Source: Deferribacteres bacterium (GTDB lineage: Bacteria > Zhuqueibacterota > Zhuqueibacteria > Zhuqueibacterales > Geothermadaptataceae). Taken from it: a DNA stretch of 64,000 nt. Below the pieces are notes generated by a model. It saw only the letters and a program-made list of their open reading frames with translations, was not told where the DNA came from and did no database searches. The stretch covers positions 1 to 64,000 of the forward strand of contig JACKDF010000013.1 of assembly GCA_020633655.1 (NCBI GenBank), given 5' to 3'. The position numbers were made by a program, and so were the translations under genes. Shown piece after piece: positions 24,516 through 34,007 of this stretch. How positions within the stretch are numbered: position 1 is the stretch's first letter; every line of letters begins with the position of its first letter.

Positions 24516-25808
24516 ATGCGATTTAAAACTCTCAAACTCACACTTGTGTGCTTCGCCTTACTTGCAAGTTCGGTGATGGCACAAACATTTTCCGGCAGGG
24601 TGACGAGTTCATTTTATGCCTACGAACGCTCGGATTCTATCGATAACACGTCGACTCATGCACGTGGTTATCAGGGTTTCCAGTTCGATTTCCGCACCAA
24701 AAATATTCTCCTGCGCACCTTTGGACAAATCAATTCCGACTTCAACACGACGCTCGATGGTGATGGTGCGCTGCGTATGTATAACCTGTATTTGCAATGG
24801 CGCAACATCGCAAATCGTATCGATGTGAAGCTAGGCCGGCAGCCAATCTTTGGTGGTATCAGCAGTGGCACTTTTGACGGCGGCTTGATCCAGGTTAAAG
24901 CGACCAAATGGTTAAAATTTAAAGCCTTCGGTGGAGGACTTTTACCTGATACACAAGAAATGAAACTGATCGACGACCTTGACAAGAATTTTCTTATGGG
25001 TGGTCAAGTTTCCTACCTGCCGAATGATGACCTGCAGCTGAACGCGAGTTATAATTTAAAAAGGCAAAATCGTCTTGGCTACAACACACGTCGTGCAGAT
25101 GAATACGGCAATGTGTTCACCACCTTCATCGAACCTCGGGAGCAGGAATACCAACTCGTTTCCCTTGACGGTTACTGGCGTGCAAAGAGGGACCTCACAT
25201 TTTTCACACGCCACGATTTTGATTTAAATTTCGATCAACTGACACGTTCGGAATTCAATGTCAATGCCGCTGTGAACGAGAAAATATCCTTGACGGGAAC
25301 TTATCTCTTCCGTTCACCACTGCTGCCTGCCAATTCGATTTTTTCTGTTTTTAATGTGGCGAACAACAGTGAAATAGAAGCCGGTGTAAATTATCGCCTG
25401 AACCAGCAAATGAGTATTTACTTTAATTCGGCTGCTATAATGTATGATTCTGACAATTCCATGCGTGCAACTGTTGGCTGTACCCGTGGTAATAACAGCG
25501 TACAATACTTCCTGCGTCGAGGCTATGCTGGTGTAATGGATGGTGTCAACCTTTCGAGCTGGTATCCGATGCTCGCCGGGAAATTAATGCCAAATCTCAT
25601 GATTTCGTGGGCAAAATACAAAATAGATGAGAACGTTGAAGACAGTATAAACCTTTTCTCAGGTAGCCTTGGAGTTACCTATAAACCTGTCCGTTCCATC
25701 AGCGTCAGTTCACAAGTTTATTTGCTAAGTAATAAATATTATGAGAAGGATTATCGATTTCTTATGAGACTGCAATATTGGTTTTTTCTGCGGGGGAATA
25801 AATCATGA
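24516..25808 (+). CDS. Outer-membrane beta-barrel-like protein, first gene of multiheme operon
   Basis: A 430-residue protein started at the ATG at 24516, which opens a clean signal peptide (LKLTLVCFALLASSVMAQ); the open frame upstream has no hydrophobic lead. The mature part alternates short polar turns and aromatic-rich strands (FSGRVTSSFYAYER, LYLQWRNIANRIDVKLGRQ, INLFSGSLGVTYKPV), typical of porins and transmembrane barrels. No heme motif. Its stop overlaps the next start by 4 bp, and the next two genes encode multiheme cytochromes, so it may be the barrel that holds a periplasmic cytochrome across the outer membrane (porin-cytochrome arrangement). Similarity to MtrB/PioB is architectural only. 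Confidence 0.7.
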   Translation: MRFKTLKLTLVCFALLASSVMAQTFSGRVTSSFYAYERSDSIDNTSTHARGYQGFQFDFRTKNILLRTFGQINSDFNTTLDGDGALRMYNLYLQWRNIANRIDVKLGRQPIFGGISSGTFDGGLIQVKATKWLKFKAFGGGLLPDTQEMKLIDDLDKNFLMGGQVSYLPNDDLQLNASYNLKRQNRLGYNTRRADEYGNVFTTFIEPREQEYQLVSLDGYWRAKRDLTFFTRHDFDLNFDQLTRSEFNVNAAVNEKISLTGTYLFRSPLLPANSIFSVFNVANNSEIEAGVNYRLNQQMSIYFNSAAIMYDSDNSMRATVGCTRGNNSVQYFLRRGYAGVMDGVNLSSWYPMLAGKLMPNLMISWAKYKIDENVEDSINLFSGSLGVTYKPVRSISVSSQVYLLSNKYYEKDYRFLMRLQYWFFLRGNKS

Positions 25809-26998
25809 AAACTAAAAAACTTCTTTTAAGCCTTCTGCTTATCAGCTTGTTCCCACTTATGGGATGGCAATTATTTACCCCGTCGCACTATTGGAATGAA
25901 CCAATTGATCAATGGAAAAAAATCAATTTCTCACACAAATTCCATATTGAAGACGTAGAAGCAGCATGTACGGATTGTCATGCGCAAGCTGAAGAAAGTG
26001 TCGTTTCCTCCGATTTTTTGCTTCCAACAATGGAAACATGCGGCGATTGCCATGATATCGAAGATGACGATGAATGCAGCACATGCCATGTGGATGAAGA
26101 GAACCGTCAGCACTTTGCTCGTGCACCGCGCGAACTTGCATTCAACCACAGCAAACATATCGCAGCAGACGTGGAATGTACAACCTGTCATGTTGGTATC
26201 GCTGAATCCGAAGAACCGTCCAATGACCACATGCCAAGTATGACTTCCTGTCAATCATGTCACGATGGTTTTGCTCAAAATAATACCTGTGAAGCTTGTC
26301 ATATGCAACTTGAAGTTCTGGTACCCGGAAACCACTCACAACCGGATTGGCAGCGCCAACACAAACGATTTGTCATCTCCGGGCAGCATGCGAATGATTG
26401 TCAATCATGCCACAGTGACAACTCATGCCAGGAATGCCACAGTGCAGCACAAATTGTAATGACCAGTGAACCAATACAACGGCCACTGATGGAAGCTCGT
26501 CCAATGCAATTTAGCCGGACTCTGCTCACCAGTCAAAAAGTGCATGACCCTAATTATATTTTTTGGCATGCAATCGATAACAAAGCGAAAACCATGGAGT
26601 GTTTAACCTGCCACAATCAACAAACCTTTTGTAATGATTGCCACTCAAAAGATCAGGACGCCGGTTTTCCATCCCCAATGCCGACAGGCCACTCGCAACC
26701 TGAATTTGTAAAAATTGGTGTGGGCAGTGGTGGTGGCACACATGCTGAACAAGCAAAACGAGACATTGAATCATGTGTCGCATGCCATGATCTTGAGGGC
26801 AGTGATCCTGCATGTCTACTTTGCCACACGGATCGAACCCCGGGACTTGGGAACGATCCAAAGACACACACAGCACGCTTTATGCACAACGATAAAGGAA
26901 ATTTTCACGATAATCCAGATGCTTCCTGTTTCAATTGCCACGTCGATACCAAAGCTGCGGGTGTCGGTTTTTGCGGATACTGTCATGGAGTAGATTAA
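25805..26998 (+). CDS. Tetradecaheme c-type cytochrome
   Basis: A 397-residue exported cytochrome with fourteen CXXCH motifs: CTDCH, CGDCH, CSTCH, CTTCH, CQSCH, CEACH, CQSCH, CQECH, CLTCH, CNDCH, CVACH, CLLCH, CFNCH, CGYCH. One heme per 28 residues is dense, as in MtrA-like electron wires, with many extra His as distal ligands (FSHKFH, FNHSKH). The N-terminal hydrophobic stretch (LLLSLLLISLFPLMGW) is a signal peptide or signal anchor. It overlaps the barrel gene by ATGA and is followed after 1 bp by a lipoprotein cytochrome, so the three are translationally coupled. The likely role is moving electrons between periplasm and surface. Confidence 0.92.
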   Translation: MKTKKLLLSLLLISLFPLMGWQLFTPSHYWNEPIDQWKKINFSHKFHIEDVEAACTDCHAQAEESVVSSDFLLPTMETCGDCHDIEDDDECSTCHVDEENRQHFARAPRELAFNHSKHIAADVECTTCHVGIAESEEPSNDHMPSMTSCQSCHDGFAQNNTCEACHMQLEVLVPGNHSQPDWQRQHKRFVISGQHANDCQSCHSDNSCQECHSAAQIVMTSEPIQRPLMEARPMQFSRTLLTSQKVHDPNYIFWHAIDNKAKTMECLTCHNQQTFCNDCHSKDQDAGFPSPMPTGHSQPEFVKIGVGSGGGTHAEQAKRDIESCVACHDLEGSDPACLLCHTDRTPGLGNDPKTHTARFMHNDKGNFHDNPDASCFNCHVDTKAAGVGFCGYCHGVD

Positions 26999-26999
26999 A

Positions 27000-27851
27000 A
27001 TGTTGAATAAAATGAAATTAGTGCTCATCATCCTGCTTGGATTCCTATTTATTTACGCTTGTACAACGGACAAGGACATTCCTGTTGGTCCAACAAACGT
27101 TGAAGTCCATGAGCCAGGGTGGGCAGATAAAACCTCCGACGCTTTCCACGGTGATGCAATTGTAGAGGCCAATTATAACATGCAATCCTGTCGTCAGTGC
27201 CATGGTGCCAATTATGCTGGTGGTCTGGTTGAATCCAGCTGTCTAACCTGCCACAAGCAGCAAGGCGGCCCGGAAGCCTGCAACGCATGCCATGGTGTTT
27301 TTGCAGCATCTGCGAGCGAGCTAACAAATATTGCCCCGGAAACAGGGGCGCATGAAGAACATCTGACTTATTTTGGTGATGTTGCTGCAGCTTGTGAAGG
27401 CTGTCACAACATTCCCGAAACTTTCGATGCACCCGGTCACATCGATGGAACGGCTGGTGCTGAGGTTGTAATAACTGCGGCACTTGCATCCCTTGCAACC
27501 GATTCAGGACAATTCATTCCGTCTCCTGCCTATAACCAGTCGGCGAATACATGCCAAAATACCTATTGCCATGGGAGCTGGAAAGTGCCAAAATCGGCTT
27601 CAGCTTGGGACTTCTTTTATACGGCAGAATACATGGAAGGCAATTTTGCTTCACCAGATTGGAATGATGCAAGTAGCGCTGCTTGCGGCTCATGCCACGG
27701 ACTTCCTCCAGTTGGGCACATGGAAGTCGAACCGACAAGCTGCGGGAAATGCCACCACAGCGTCGTAGACGAGACAGGAAAAATAACAGATCCGACCAAG
27801 CATATTAACGGTAAAATAAACGTATTTGGCAATGAATACGATATGTTTTAA
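27000..27851 (+). CDS. Heptaheme lipoprotein cytochrome with a CxxxxCH site
   Basis: A 283-residue protein with a lipoprotein-type signal (LGFLFIYAC, predicted lipidated Cys 21) and six CXXCH motifs (CRQCH, CLTCH, CNACH, CEGCH, CGSCH, CGKCH) plus one CX4CH, CQNTYCHGSW. The CX4CH...CXXCH pairing is the hallmark of a Geobacter-type repeat family (TIGR01904). It begins 1 bp after the 14-heme gene. As a lipoprotein it could sit at the outer-membrane surface as the terminal exchange partner of the barrel/14-heme pair. Confidence 0.9.
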   Translation: MLNKMKLVLIILLGFLFIYACTTDKDIPVGPTNVEVHEPGWADKTSDAFHGDAIVEANYNMQSCRQCHGANYAGGLVESSCLTCHKQQGGPEACNACHGVFAASASELTNIAPETGAHEEHLTYFGDVAAACEGCHNIPETFDAPGHIDGTAGAEVVITAALASLATDSGQFIPSPAYNQSANTCQNTYCHGSWKVPKSASAWDFFYTAEYMEGNFASPDWNDASSAACGSCHGLPPVGHMEVEPTSCGKCHHSVVDETGKITDPTKHINGKINVFGNEYDMF

Positions 27852-27877
27852 GCATGTTTTGACTATTTAAAATTGAG

Positions 27878-27921
27878 AAGGTCGCTTGTTGAACTTTATA
27901 ACAATGCGACCTTTTTTTATT
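27878..27921 (+). terminator. Rho-independent terminator of the multiheme operon
   Basis: AAGGTCGC and GCGACCTT, extended by TTGTT/AACAA, form a stem followed by TTTTTTATT. It lies 26 bp past the last cytochrome gene. Confidence 0.88.
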
Positions 27922-28672
27922 CAAACCCTAATGAGACTTTCGAAAACGGGATAAACCGTACGTTGAACGTGTCGAAACGCCCGGTTCCACGCTCAAGTTT
28001 GGGCACTTCGACAAGCCCACGGTCCGAACTCGCGTGTTTTTCGACTGTCCAATAGATATGCGGTATCGTAATAGAATTTTCTGAAGCGGGTTTTAGCCTG
28101 TCCAATTCATAAACACCAGGATTGGATGGAGGATATCCCCTGCCTATAGTTCATTTTAAAGGTTGTATGAACAAGGTGGGTTAGCAAATCTATTCACGAA
28201 GATTTCAATTTCACTTCATATTCGCTTAATAATAATTTCCTATTTTTCGCCGGTGAAAAATTCACCGCTGACATACTTTGAAAAAATATGGATACGTTTC
28301 CAATTGCATATTTTCAGCCGAATCATTGAATCAAGAAGCAAAATCAAGTTTTCGTAAAAACCGATGTTTCGGAAGGGGAAATATTGGCAAGAAATTGTGT
28401 GTTTTTGTAAACATTATAAATTCAAAAATATCAAGGTAATTTTATTTCTTGTTTAAGATTATGCAATATATGGGGTTTTTTTCCCTTGCTTTTTTTGGGG
28501 AATCAAAGTAATTTCAGCAACAATTCACCCAGATCGTCATGCTTCTCTAATGTGTGGCGACAAATCGGTTTGCTATTTAAAAAACTTGAGGAAAAAGCAA
28601 ACTTTTTTTGAGGCTGTTGGAGATGCCTCGTAATTAACAGAATCTTCCAAACCCATGAGAGGAGAGTATTGG
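27922..28672. other. 750-bp intergenic region with a dispersed repeat
   Basis: No convincing gene. It contains the 85-bp repeat at 28096-28180. The rest is AT-rich, and the promoter of the TonB receptor should lie in its last 200 bp; I could not place it. Confidence 0.55.
28096..28180 (+). repeat. Dispersed 85-bp repeat, copy A
   Basis: The core ACCAGGATTGGATGGAGGAT, followed by ATCCCCTGCC, matches the reverse complement of 44768-44852 (ACCAGTATTGGACGGGGGAT...). Both copies are 85 bp and have CCTG... and ...ATGAA-AA...GG ends, which suggests a small non-coding mobile or structural repeat. Confidence 0.55.
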
Positions 28673-31381
28673 ATGAAAAGTATGAAAAAGCTCATGATCG
28701 TGGTGAGTCTTTTACTCGTACCTGGTTTTGTTTTCGCACAGGGAAACGTTTCCGGTACAGTAACTGATGCACAAAGCGGTGACGGCTTGCCAGGCGCCAA
28801 TATTGTTGTTGTTGGGACAACATATGGTGCTGCAGCAGATGCCAATGGCGACTACGAAATCGAAAACGTCCCTGTAGGCTCCTATGAACTGCGTGTAAGC
28901 TTCATTGGCTATGAAATCGCAACTCAAAACATTTCGGTAAGTGCAGGTGGCACTGCTACTGCGGACTTCGCCCTTGAGCAAATCGCTCTTATCAGTGAAG
29001 GTGTTATGATTTCTGCAAGCCGTGCACGTGAGCGCGAAACACCAGTTGCATTTACTGATGTTAAAAAAGAAATGATCGAAGCCAACCTTGGCTCTCGTGA
29101 TATTCCCCTTGCACTCGATGTAACACCATCTGTTTACGCTACGATGCAGGGTGGCGGTGCTGGTGATGCACGTATTAACGTACGTGGCTTCAATCAGCGC
29201 AACGTTGCAATTATGATCAACGGTGTACCTGTAAATGACATGGAAAATGGTTGGGTATACTGGTCAAACTGGGATGGTGTTGGTGATGCTGCAGAATCTA
29301 TTCAGATTCAGCGTGGCCTCTCCGCTATTAACCTGGCAACCCCATCTATCGGTGGAACGATGAATATCATCACCGATCCTACGGCTCTGGAACAAAGTGG
29401 CAGTTTCAAACAAGAATTTGGTAGTGGTGCTTTTATTAAAAGTACTGGCCAATTTGCCTCCGGTCAAATTAATGACAACTATGCTTTCAATGGTACACTT
29501 GTTCGTAAATTTGGTGACGGCGTTATTGACAAAACATGGACAGATGCATGGGCATATTATGCTGGTGCAACCTACAACATTAATGATAACAACCGTCTGG
29601 AACTTTATGCAGTTGGTGCTCCTCAGCTTCACGGTCAAAACCTTTATAAGCAAAATATTGGTATCTACAGCGCCAGTTTTGCGAAAGATTTAGGTGCAGA
29701 TGAATACGATCCAGCTGCTCTGCTCATTTACCCGGAGCAGGGACGTGAATACAACCAGACATGGGGTGCTGTAAGCTCTTCATACAAAGGTATGCAATGG
29801 TGGAATGAAGGCGAGCATCAGCGTTACGACCCAAGTTTCATCAACGAACGTGAAAACTTCTTCCACAAACCACAAGTGAACCTGAACTGGTTCTCCAAAA
29901 TTAATGACCAAATGGGCTTGTACTCCATTTTCTACTATTCAGGTGGACATGGTGGCGGCACAGGTACCTATGGCTCGATCAGATGGGATTATTCCAAAGG
30001 TCCTAATGGCGTTTCCCGTCAAGCAGACTGGGATGCAACTATTGCACGTAACAAAACAAGCAGCGATGCCAGTGCATTCGGTGCCTTACGTAATAGCCGC
30101 AACAATCAGTGGACACTTGGCGCTATCTCCAAATTGAACTACAAACTCAATGAATCGACACAACTTATTGCTGGGATTGACTGGCGTACAGCCGAGATTG
30201 AACACTACTATGAGTTACGTGATCTGTTGGGTGCTGGTTATTATGTTGATTATAACAATGAGTTTGATGTTACTGATGCTGATCGTAGAAAAGGTCTTGG
30301 TGACAAAGTTAACTATTTCAATACCAACACAGTTGACTGGCTTGGTGGCTTCCTGCAAGCTGAATACACACAAAATCTGTTCACGATTTACGGTACTGCT
30401 GGCTATTCCGCAGTGAAGTATTCCTACACCGACCACTTCACAAATGTTGGAGGTAAAGAACTTTATACCGAAGCCGACTGGATTAAAGCCGCTCAGGTTA
30501 AAGGTGGCGCGATGTACCGTGCTACCGAAGATGTTGAAGTTTATGGTAACTTTGGATTCGTAGAAAAAACCCCGATTTTTGACAATGTTATCAGTGACTT
30601 TGACGGTACAAAATCAGATAATCCTGCCAATGAAAAATTCCAGTCTTACGAAGCTGGTGTGAACCTTCACGCACTCAGCAATCAACTGACTTTGAAAACA
30701 AGTCTGTACTATACTTCATGGAAAGATCGTGCCAACACACGTCAGGTAACTCTGCTCGATGGTACTGAAAACCTGATCTTCCTCAGTGGTATGAATCAAT
30801 TGCACCAGGGTGTTGAAGTTGAAGCCGCATATCAGCCGATCAAAATGTTCCGTCTTGATGCTGTTGCTTCAGTTGGTAACTGGAAATATATGGATGACGT
30901 CAATGGTCGTTACAAAGAATTTACTGCAACCGGCCAAATTGAAACACCATATACCTACTATGTAAAAGATCTTAGAGTAGGTGACCAGCCACAAACCCAA
31001 ATCGCGATTGCTGCCTCCGTAACTCCGATGAAAGGTTTGAACGCACGTGTCGTTATGAAAAACTACATGGAAAATTACGCTGATTGGGATCCTTTCAGCA
31101 GAACAAGCGAAACAGACCGTGCCGAAAGCTGGAAAGCTCCAAACTACAATGTATTTGATTTCCATGCTTACTACCGCCTGCCAATGAAATTCTCGGGCGT
31201 TGGTGTACAACTGTTTGCTCATGCTTTCAACATTCTGGATACCGAGTATATTCAGGATGCGGTTGACAACAGCAGTTTCAACGCATACACCGACAACGGT
31301 AAAACACACTCTGCAGACGATGCTGAAGTCTACTTCGGTATTCCACGTACATATAACGTAGGTCTGCGCCTGAATTTCTAA
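28673..31381 (+). CDS. TonB-dependent outer-membrane receptor, 902 residues
   Basis: From the ATG at 28673 (after GAGGAGAG) the protein has a signal peptide ending VPGFVFAQ, a carboxypeptidase-regulatory-like domain (about 24-105, VSGTVTDAQSGDGLPGANIV), a plug (about 115-235, GDARINVRGFNQRNVAIMIN) and a large barrel ending in RTYNVGLRLNF with the C-terminal Phe expected of outer-membrane barrels. The ligand is unknown; no SusD-like partner follows, so a carbohydrate SusC role is not supported. It follows a terminator and is itself followed by one, so it is monocistronic. The regular, strongly biased codon use suggests high expression. Confidence 0.92.
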   Translation: MKSMKKLMIVVSLLLVPGFVFAQGNVSGTVTDAQSGDGLPGANIVVVGTTYGAAADANGDYEIENVPVGSYELRVSFIGYEIATQNISVSAGGTATADFALEQIALISEGVMISASRARERETPVAFTDVKKEMIEANLGSRDIPLALDVTPSVYATMQGGGAGDARINVRGFNQRNVAIMINGVPVNDMENGWVYWSNWDGVGDAAESIQIQRGLSAINLATPSIGGTMNIITDPTALEQSGSFKQEFGSGAFIKSTGQFASGQINDNYAFNGTLVRKFGDGVIDKTWTDAWAYYAGATYNINDNNRLELYAVGAPQLHGQNLYKQNIGIYSASFAKDLGADEYDPAALLIYPEQGREYNQTWGAVSSSYKGMQWWNEGEHQRYDPSFINERENFFHKPQVNLNWFSKINDQMGLYSIFYYSGGHGGGTGTYGSIRWDYSKGPNGVSRQADWDATIARNKTSSDASAFGALRNSRNNQWTLGAISKLNYKLNESTQLIAGIDWRTAEIEHYYELRDLLGAGYYVDYNNEFDVTDADRRKGLGDKVNYFNTNTVDWLGGFLQAEYTQNLFTIYGTAGYSAVKYSYTDHFTNVGGKELYTEADWIKAAQVKGGAMYRATEDVEVYGNFGFVEKTPIFDNVISDFDGTKSDNPANEKFQSYEAGVNLHALSNQLTLKTSLYYTSWKDRANTRQVTLLDGTENLIFLSGMNQLHQGVEVEAAYQPIKMFRLDAVASVGNWKYMDDVNGRYKEFTATGQIETPYTYYVKDLRVGDQPQTQIAIAASVTPMKGLNARVVMKNYMENYADWDPFSRTSETDRAESWKAPNYNVFDFHAYYRLPMKFSGVGVQLFAHAFNILDTEYIQDAVDNSSFNAYTDNGKTHSADDAEVYFGIPRTYNVGLRLNF

Positions 31382-31401
31382 GAAATCTTTAATTCACGCA
31401 T

Positions 31402-31432
31402 AAAAAAGGCGACTTCGGTCGCCTTTTTTATT
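31402..31432 (+). terminator. Rho-independent terminator after the TonB receptor
   Basis: AAAAAAGGCGAC-TTCG-GTCGCCTTTTTT, a perfect stem with an UUCG tetraloop and T-run. Confidence 0.95.
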
Positions 31433-31541
31433 GCTTGTAATCCCACTCAATATGTTTAATTTTGACCGTCAAGAAGATTTCAACTCCAAAAAGAAGAAAA
31501 CCAAAAAAGTGATTAAAGCAGGCTTTGAGGCAGGGACCAAA

Positions 31542-32765
31542 ATGAAGAAAAGAACGCTGTGTGCAAATGTTATCCCTCTAATTCTCATGTGGTTCATTAT
31601 TCTCGCAGGCTTTTGCTACCCTGCAGAAAAACCATCACTCATTCTCATCTCATTTGATGGGTTCCGCTGGGATTACACTGAACGAGGTCTGACGCCTAAT
31701 CTCGATTATATGGCACAAAACGGTGTTAAAGCGCTGTCTTTTGAACCGGCATTTCCTTCTAAAACTTTTCCCAACCACCTCAGTATTGTGACCGGCATGT
31801 ACACGGAAAATCATGGCATTATTTACAATGATATCCATGATCCTTTCACAGATCGTAACTATTCACTTGGAAACAATCCCGAGAATCGTGAAAGCCGCTG
31901 GTACCTGGGAGAAGCCATATGGGAAACATTGAGGCGACAGGGACTACGCACCGCTTCGTATTTTTGGCCCGGCTCTGAAATCGAGGAGGAACAGCGGCAC
32001 CCGGATATTTTTGAGCATTATGTGCACACACGACCTTACGAAGAGCGGATAACGGAAGTATTGCGGTGGCTGCGTTTGCCAGAAAATGAGCGACCGGATT
32101 TTATCACCCTTTATTTTCATGAAACCGACACATACGGCCATAAGTTTGGACCGGAAAGCCCGGAAGTAGATAGCGCTATCGTTTTGCTTGATTCGATGCT
32201 TGGCAAATTATTTTCTGGATTAAAAAGTCAGAATCAATTGGAAACGGCAAATATCATTGTGCTTGCAGACCATGGAATGACCGCACTAGACCGGGATAAA
32301 ATTATTCGGATTGATGAATTTCTCCAAGGTGAAAAATACGAGACGATGGGTAGTGGCCCCATGATTGGTCTGCGGCCATCGGAAGAAAAAACAGATCACA
32401 TTATTGCTTTACTCAAAGCGAACGAGATGCACTACAAAGTCTACAAAAGACAAGATTTTCCGGAGTGGTTTCATTATTCCAACCACCCCTTTATTCCGCC
32501 AATTATAGCCATCGCTGAAATCGGATGGACTTTAACCACAAGTCCAATCACAAATTTAGGAGGCGGCAACCACGGCTACGATAACCATCACACCGATATG
32601 CATGGTTTATTTCATGCGATGGGGCCGGCTTTTAAAGTCGGATACAAAACTGGCACGCTGCAAAATATTGATGTTTATCCTTTGTTGTGCCGTATTTACA
32701 ATGTTCTACCCAGGCAAAATATCGACGGGAAATTAAATGGAATTGGTTTCATTTTGCAAGATTGA
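31542..32765 (+). CDS. Ectonucleotide pyrophosphatase/phosphodiesterase (NPP) family protein
   Basis: A 407-residue alkaline-phosphatase-superfamily enzyme from the ATG at 31542; the upstream frame is lysine-rich and lacks an export signal. Residues 8-26 form a signal peptide. Metal and catalytic residues of NPPs are present: D39 in SFDGFRWDY, nucleophile T75 in SKTFPNH, the ETDTYGHKFGP, LADHGM and GGNHGYDN motifs that complete the two-zinc site. It hydrolyses nucleotide or lipid phosphodiesters in the periplasm. The exact substrate cannot be read from the sequence. The gene stands alone between terminator and the PLP enzyme. Confidence 0.9.
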   Translation: MKKRTLCANVIPLILMWFIILAGFCYPAEKPSLILISFDGFRWDYTERGLTPNLDYMAQNGVKALSFEPAFPSKTFPNHLSIVTGMYTENHGIIYNDIHDPFTDRNYSLGNNPENRESRWYLGEAIWETLRRQGLRTASYFWPGSEIEEEQRHPDIFEHYVHTRPYEERITEVLRWLRLPENERPDFITLYFHETDTYGHKFGPESPEVDSAIVLLDSMLGKLFSGLKSQNQLETANIIVLADHGMTALDRDKIIRIDEFLQGEKYETMGSGPMIGLRPSEEKTDHIIALLKANEMHYKVYKRQDFPEWFHYSNHPFIPPIIAIAEIGWTLTTSPITNLGGGNHGYDNHHTDMHGLFHAMGPAFKVGYKTGTLQNIDVYPLLCRIYNVLPRQNIDGKLNGIGFILQD

Positions 32766-32847
32766 ATAATTGTATTCGACCCGGGAATTGCTTAGGAATG
32801 ACTATCATTTCTTGAAACTCAGACAAATATAATCGTAAAGGAATCCA

Positions 32848-33990
32848 ATGAGTAATTCACGTTCCTATAAAACTTTATGCGTGCACGGTGGGAAGTTTAA
32901 TGATTCTCTCTCACATGGCTCGGTCACGCCGATTTTTCCGGCAACATCCCATGCCTACCTCGATATGGAAAAAATTACTTATCCCCGTTATTACAACACG
33001 CCGAACCAGGAAGTTTTGGCAGCCAAAATCGCGGCATTAGAGCATGGTGAAGCCGGACTCGTTTTCGCATCGGGTATGGCAGCCATCAGTACAACACTCC
33101 TCGCCTTGTTGAGGCAAGGAGATCATGCTGTTGTCCAGACAAAACTTTATGGCGGGACGACAACCTTCATCAACAATTGCTTTAACGAGTTCGGGATCAG
33201 CTTTACAACGACCTCAAGCCTGGAAATAGAAGATTTTAAGGCTTGTTTGCAAGAGAAAACACGGCTCATCTTTATTGAAACACCCTCCAATCCTTTGTTG
33301 CAAATCACCGATATTGCTGCCGTCGCAAAATTAGCAGCCAAACGAGGAATAATTACTGTTATCGACAACACCTTTGCCTCACCTGTGAACCAGAACCCGT
33401 TGGATTTGGGAATCGATATTGTCGTACACAGTGCGACAAAATACCTCGGAGGGCATAGTGATATTTGCGCCGGTGCAGTGATTTCAAATAAAGATTTCAT
33501 CAGCAAAATTTTACATCGGGGTAAAAATCTTGGTGGCAGCTTGAATGCGCAAACCTGCTCCCTGCTCGAACGCAGCATTAAAACGTTGGCTTTGCGCATG
33601 GAACAGCACAATCGAAATGCACAAGCTATAGCTGAATTTCTCGATAAGCATGCGAATGTGCAGAAAGTATATTATCCCGGCCTGCCCTCACACGACGGTT
33701 ATGAATTAGCGAAAAAACAAATGCGCGGCTTTAGCGGGATGTTATCTTTCGAACTCATACCCTCAATCAATCCTGTGATCATGCAAAAAAAATTAAAACT
33801 CATTAATCCATCCATGAGCCTTGGAGGTGTGGAATCAACAATTTGTTCTCCGACCTTAACTTCCCATTCGACTTTAACACCCCAAGCGCGGGCAGAACAG
33901 GGAATTTCTGATAATTTGTTGCGGCTCTCCGTTGGCGTTGAAGAGACAGAGGATTTAATTCATGATTTAAAGCAGGCATTGGAAAATTAA
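32848..33990 (+). CDS. Transsulfuration-family PLP enzyme (cystathionine/methionine gamma-lyase or synthase type)
   Basis: A 380-residue Cys/Met-metabolism PLP enzyme. K198 in HSATKYLGGHSD is the Schiff-base lysine; D173 in VIDNTFASP contacts the pyridine N; ETPSNPLL and SGMAAIST are further family motifs. The YPRYYNTPNQEVL segment gives the R and Y that bind the phosphate of the neighbouring subunit. The subfamilies (cystathionine gamma-synthase, cystathionine gamma-lyase, methionine gamma-lyase, O-acetylhomoserine sulfhydrylase) cannot be told apart safely by eye. It starts after AAAGGAA and is followed closely by a small membrane protein gene. Confidence 0.9.
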   Translation: MSNSRSYKTLCVHGGKFNDSLSHGSVTPIFPATSHAYLDMEKITYPRYYNTPNQEVLAAKIAALEHGEAGLVFASGMAAISTTLLALLRQGDHAVVQTKLYGGTTTFINNCFNEFGISFTTTSSLEIEDFKACLQEKTRLIFIETPSNPLLQITDIAAVAKLAAKRGIITVIDNTFASPVNQNPLDLGIDIVVHSATKYLGGHSDICAGAVISNKDFISKILHRGKNLGGSLNAQTCSLLERSIKTLALRMEQHNRNAQAIAEFLDKHANVQKVYYPGLPSHDGYELAKKQMRGFSGMLSFELIPSINPVIMQKKLKLINPSMSLGGVESTICSPTLTSHSTLTPQARAEQGISDNLLRLSVGVEETEDLIHDLKQALEN

Positions 33991-34007
33991 TAACGGAAAG
34001 GCTCCCA

